NCBI GenBank assembly: GCA_910578115.1 | Contig: CAJTPO010000004.1 | Span: 62,001 to 126,000, forward strand | From: an uncultured Lachnospiraceae bacterium | Lineage (GTDB): Bacteria; Bacillota; Clostridia; Lachnospirales; Lachnospiraceae | DNA length: 64,000 nt | Direction of reading: 5' to 3' | Part shown: in pieces, positions 60,944 through 64,000 of the stretch | Layout of the letters: every line of letters starts with the position of its first letter | Numbering within the stretch: the stretch's first letter is position 1 | Notes under the pieces: model-generated | What the model was told of the DNA's origin: nothing | Databases searched by the model: none | Seen by the model: only the letters and a program-made list of their open reading frames with translations | Translations under genes and position numbers: made by a program

Positions 60944-62977
60944 ATGGAAAAATGGACACAGGGCTGGCTTGTTTACAGGCCCGTAAAAGAGGCCGGGAAC
61001 GCACAGCTGGCAGGAAGCATGAAACTAACGGGATTCGACCGGGAACATCCGATCGTACAAAATGCCGTTTCAGAGTTTTGCAGGGGAATAAAGGGGATGC
61101 TGGGCATCTCCACAGTGTTGGTGTGTTCCGGGGAACCGGGAAAAGGGGTGTCGGTGGAGCGCCTACAGGAAATTCCGGCAGAAGGGTATCATATGCAGGA
61201 GACAGGCGGGGTTGTGAATCTGTATGCTTCTGACGAGGCGGGGGTACTGTACGGTATCTTTCATATTTTACGGCTGATTGCCATGGAAGAAGCGCTTGCC
61301 GGAATCGATGTTGCCTGCAGGCCGGATAACCCGCTCAGGATGTACGATCATTGGGATAATCTGGACGGCAGCATTGAGAGAGGGTATTCCGGGAATTCTT
61401 TTTTCTTTCAGGACAATAAGATCCTTGTGAACGAACGCACAAGGGATTACTGCCGTCTGGCAGCCAGCGTGGGGATTAACGGGGTGGTCATCAACAATGT
61501 GAATGTGAAGGAGGCTGCCACATGGCTGATCACGGAGCGGTATCTGGGGCAGCTTGGGAAGATGGCGGAGCTTTTTGCAGGGTACGGGATACGGTTGTTC
61601 TTAAGCCTGAATTTTGCGGCTCCTATAGAGCTTGGCGGCCCGGACAGTGCGGATCCTTTTGACGGGAAGGTGACAGACTGGTGGCGGCAGAAGATTGCGC
61701 AGGTCTACGAGGCGGTTCCGGAGCTTGGCGGTTTTCTGGTGAAGGCGGACTCGGAAGGACGGCCGGGACCTTTTACCTATGGCAGGACGCAGGCGGATGG
61801 GGCGAATATGCTGGCGGATCTGGTCAGGCCCTATGGCGGCATCATTCTCTGGCGTTGTTTCGTCTATAATTGTACGCAGGACTGGCGGGATACGAAGACG
61901 GACCGTGCCCGCGCGGCCTATGATAATTTCATCGGCACGGACGGAGATTACCGCGACAATGTGATCCTGCAGATCAAGAATGGTCCCATGGATTTTCAGA
62001 TCAGAGAACCGGTGTCGCCGCTGTTCGGGGCGCTTCAGAAGACGAACCAGATGCTGGAGGTGCAGATCGCGCAGGAATATACCGGACACCAGATCGATGT
62101 GTGTTATCTGCTTCCCATGTTTAAGGAGGTGCTGGATTTTAATACCTGTGCCGGGTGTCCGTCACGGAACGTGTGCACGGGGTCTGCAGCCTGCTGTGAG
62201 AAGAAACGCACGGTGGCGGATGTGGTCAGCGGGCGGACGATGCACAACCGGAATGCGGGCTTCTGTGCGGTGTGCAATACCGGCAACGACGAGAACTGGA
62301 CGGGAAATGACTTGGCGGGGGCGAACTTCTACGGCTTTGGACGGCTGGCCTATGATACCGGGCTGACGGCGGCGGAAATCGCGGAAGAATGGACCAGGCT
62401 GGCACTTTCCAATGACAGGGAGGTGGTGGATACCGTCAGAAGGATCCTTCTGATGTCCAGAGAAACCTACGAGAAATATACCAGTCCGCTGGGAATCGGC
62501 TGGATGGTAACGCCCATGCTGCATTACGGGCCCAGTGTGGACGGTTATGAGTATTCCAGATGGGGCACCTACCACCGGGCAGACTGGCAGGGGATCGGGG
62601 TGGACCGGACGAAGCAGGGAACGGGGTATGCGCAGCAGTATGCGAATCCCAGCGCATCCTTGTATGATTGTGCGGAAACCTGCCCGGAAGAGCTGCTTTT
62701 GTTCTTTCATCATCTGCCGTATCAGTACCGGCTTCGGTCGGGGAAGACGATCATACAGCACATATACGACAGTCATTTTGAAGGTGTGGAGGAAGTGGAG
62801 GAGATGATCGCCTGTTGGAAAAAGCTGGCCGGCAAGGTGGAGGAGCGTACTTTCGAGAATGTGTCGGAGCGTTTTGACCGCCAGCTGGAAAATGCCAGAG
62901 AGTGGCGGGATCAGGTGAATACCTGTTTTTACAGGAAATGCGGGATACCGGATGAAAAGGGGCGTCAGATATATTAA
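60944..62977 (+). CDS. aguA: Alpha-glucuronidase (GH67)
   Basis: A 677-residue cytoplasmic GH67 enzyme. It removes (4-O-methyl-)glucuronic acid from the non-reducing end of xylo-oligosaccharides from glucuronoxylan. Visible family blocks: an N-terminal alpha/beta domain, then the barrel with YDHWDNLDGSIERGYSG, INGVVINNVN, and KADSEGRPGPFTYGR carrying the general acid Glu-271, followed by the LQIKNGPMDFQIREPVSPL region that supplies the other acidic residues. No signal peptide. ATG 60944 with ggagg before it is preferred; a GTG at 60881 would add 21 residues without similarity. Such genes usually sit with xylan transporters; here only the divergent MFS gene is near. Confidence 0.92.
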   Translation: MEKWTQGWLVYRPVKEAGNAQLAGSMKLTGFDREHPIVQNAVSEFCRGIKGMLGISTVLVCSGEPGKGVSVERLQEIPAEGYHMQETGGVVNLYASDEAGVLYGIFHILRLIAMEEALAGIDVACRPDNPLRMYDHWDNLDGSIERGYSGNSFFFQDNKILVNERTRDYCRLAASVGINGVVINNVNVKEAATWLITERYLGQLGKMAELFAGYGIRLFLSLNFAAPIELGGPDSADPFDGKVTDWWRQKIAQVYEAVPELGGFLVKADSEGRPGPFTYGRTQADGANMLADLVRPYGGIILWRCFVYNCTQDWRDTKTDRARAAYDNFIGTDGDYRDNVILQIKNGPMDFQIREPVSPLFGALQKTNQMLEVQIAQEYTGHQIDVCYLLPMFKEVLDFNTCAGCPSRNVCTGSAACCEKKRTVADVVSGRTMHNRNAGFCAVCNTGNDENWTGNDLAGANFYGFGRLAYDTGLTAAEIAEEWTRLALSNDREVVDTVRRILLMSRETYEKYTSPLGIGWMVTPMLHYGPSVDGYEYSRWGTYHRADWQGIGVDRTKQGTGYAQQYANPSASLYDCAETCPEELLLFFHHLPYQYRLRSGKTIIQHIYDSHFEGVEEVEEMIACWKKLAGKVEERTFENVSERFDRQLENAREWRDQVNTCFYRKCGIPDEKGRQIY

Positions 62978-63059
62978 GGCGCAGCTGCCGGAAAGGAGAT
63001 CTGTTTGTGGGTAGAACAGGGGAAACCCGTTATGACAGAGAGGAGGCGTGAGCATAAGA

Positions 63060-63434
63060 ATGGATTTATCAAATTATTTCAAGAGCATCATCGATCAGGA
63101 TCAATGTTCCGTGGTGATCTGTAATCTGGAGCATGAGATCATCTACATGAATCCGGCGGCAGTGGAGCGGTATGGAAAGCGGGGCGGCGCGGGGATTGTG
63201 GGGCAGAGTATTTTTGTCTGCCACAACAGGCAGTCGGAGGAACTGATCCGGCAGGTGGTGGACTGGTTTGCGGAGAGTACGGCGCACAACAGGATCTATA
63301 CGTTTCACAATGAGAAGGAAAACAGGGATGTGTATATGATTGCGCTGCGGGACGAGGCCGGGACGCTGATCGGGTATTATGAGAAGCATGAGTGCCGGAA
63401 TGCGGAGACGGAGGCGATGTACCGGTTTTCGTGA
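63060..63434 (+). CDS. Small PAS-domain protein
   Basis: A 124-residue stand-alone PAS-like protein. It starts MDLSNYFKSIIDQDQCSVVI, with the PAS strand IIYMNPAAVERYGK and the late YMIALRDEAGTLIGYYEKHE. No output domain is attached. It may bind a small ligand or dimerise with another sensor. ATG 63060 is 13 bases after aggagg; GTG 63048 is too near that site. It lies between the glucuronidase and the aminotransferase on the same strand. Confidence 0.75.
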   Translation: MDLSNYFKSIIDQDQCSVVICNLEHEIIYMNPAAVERYGKRGGAGIVGQSIFVCHNRQSEELIRQVVDWFAESTAHNRIYTFHNEKENRDVYMIALRDEAGTLIGYYEKHECRNAETEAMYRFS

Positions 63435-63557
63435 ATGACGGCAGAAGTGAGAAGGGCATGACGGTATGAAAATAATCTACCGCTATGGCATTGCGTGTTA
63501 CAGGAAACGCTGTAAGGTGCTTGCGGGTTAAGACTTAAGAAAGGATGAGTTACAGAT

Positions 63558-64000
63558 ATGAAGTACAATTTTACAGATATTATCGAACGAAACGGCAAAG
63601 ATGCGATCGCGGCGGAGAAGATCCCCTATGCGGCGGATGTGCAGGTGAAAGAGGGATTCAGCCGGATTCCCATGTGGGTGGCGGACATGAATTTCGCGAC
63701 GGCTCCGTCGATCCCGCAGAAGGTTGCGGAGCGTCTGGAGCATCCCTTATACGGCTATTTTGAACCGCGACAGGAGTATTATGACGCAATCATCCGTTGG
63801 CAGCAGGAGCGGCACGGTGTGCAGGGGCTGACGAAGGAGTGCATCGGGTATGAGAACGGCGTATTGGGCGGTGTGGTCAGCGCGCTCAACGTGTTCTGCT
63901 CCAGGGGTGATAAGGTGCTGCTGCATTCTCCGACGTATGTGGGATTTACCGGAAGTCTTGGCAACAACGGTTATGATATGGTGTTAAGTCCTTTACATAG
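63558..64000 (+). CDS. MalY/PatB-type PLP aminotransferase/C-S lyase (partial, cut by window end)
   Basis: The first 147 residues of a class I/II aminotransferase-fold enzyme, running off the right edge. MKYNFTDIIERNGKDAI..., IPMWVADMNFATAPSI and EHPLYGYFEP are typical of cystathionine beta-lyase/MalY (PatB) proteins, as is SPTYVGF. The PLP lysine lies beyond the window. Such enzymes split cystathionine or cysteine to pyruvate, ammonia and a thiol. The start follows gaaaggatgag. Whether the full gene is intact cannot be judged. Confidence 0.88.
   Translation, partial: MKYNFTDIIERNGKDAIAAEKIPYAADVQVKEGFSRIPMWVADMNFATAPSIPQKVAERLEHPLYGYFEPRQEYYDAIIRWQQERHGVQGLTKECIGYENGVLGGVVSALNVFCSRGDKVLLHSPTYVGFTGSLGNNGYDMVLSPLH

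Noticed and set aside
63377..63743. Minus-strand frames opposite the aminotransferase start
   Set aside because: The plus-strand frame from 63558 has clear MalY/PatB motifs and a ribosome binding site, so these are shadows.
1..64000. tRNA or rRNA genes, replication origin, prophage
   Set aside because: No cloverleaf with a T-loop GGTTCGANTCC block, no rRNA segment, no DnaA-box cluster and no phage structural genes were seen on either strand by eye.

Overview
The window looks like part of the chromosome of a spore-forming gut or rumen Firmicute of the Lachnospiraceae type (Clostridia). The reasons are an alpha/beta-type small acid-soluble spore protein, a YtvI-type sporulation membrane protein, the order tig-clpP-clpX-lon-engB, many LacI/ABC sugar modules, strong GGAGG ribosome binding sites, and a GC-moderate backbone. 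The genus cannot be fixed by eye.

Region 1 (1 to about 16.7 kb) is a visibly AT-rich, single-strand island with decayed flanks: a membrane-protein remnant on the left and two IS66 transposase tails on the right. It encodes an unusual cell-surface phosphonate/phosphopolymer pathway. At each end sits a fusion of a YidC/Oxa1-type insertase to a CDP-glycerol glycerophosphotransferase-like (TagB/TagF) domain. Each fusion is paired with a tiny secreted membrane protein whose predicted mature end is YIDPS. Between them lie a metallophosphoesterase, an NAD-dependent epimerase, a LicC/PntC-like cytidylyltransferase, a polysaccharide pyruvyl transferase, two F420-hydrogenase-beta-like iron-sulfur proteins (one frameshifted at a G7 tract), an LDH/MDH-like dehydrogenase, a PEP mutase fused to a second cytidylyltransferase, phosphonopyruvate decarboxylase and a dedicated signal peptidase I. 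I read this as synthesis, CTP activation and surface attachment of a phosphonate. It is the best candidate for an undescribed system here.

Region 2 (16.8-21.9 kb) is accessory: a three-gene module (GHKL-like ATPase, STAS-like DUF4325 protein, single-pass membrane protein), a broken subtilisin-like protease and palindromic repeats. Region 3 (21.8-28.5 kb) is a maltodextrin-type regulon: ABC lipoprotein, two permeases, 4-alpha-glucanotransferase and a LacI regulator, with matching operator arrays before the lipoprotein and malQ. Then come CYTH and DJ-1 proteins, a SASP gene, and an NMT1-like transporter whose permease and ATPase are fused.

Region 4 (33.2-41.9 kb) is a sugar/ribosyl catabolic locus: a divergent LacI-ribokinase fusion, a stand-alone ribokinase, an ABC sugar transporter and an ADP-ribosylglycohydrolase-family enzyme. 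Region 5 (42-52.6 kb) is the conserved protein quality-control block tig-clpP-clpX-lon-engB followed by ytvI, a D-2-hydroxyacid dehydrogenase, VanZ and HdeD-like proteins. Region 6 (52.9-64 kb) holds an unknown 164-residue protein, a HAD phosphatase, a chemoreceptor, a CPBP protease, MATE and MFS transporters, a GH67 alpha-glucuronidase, a PAS protein and the start of a MalY/PatB-type aminotransferase cut by the window end. At least three families of dispersed palindromic repeats lie in the intergenic spaces.
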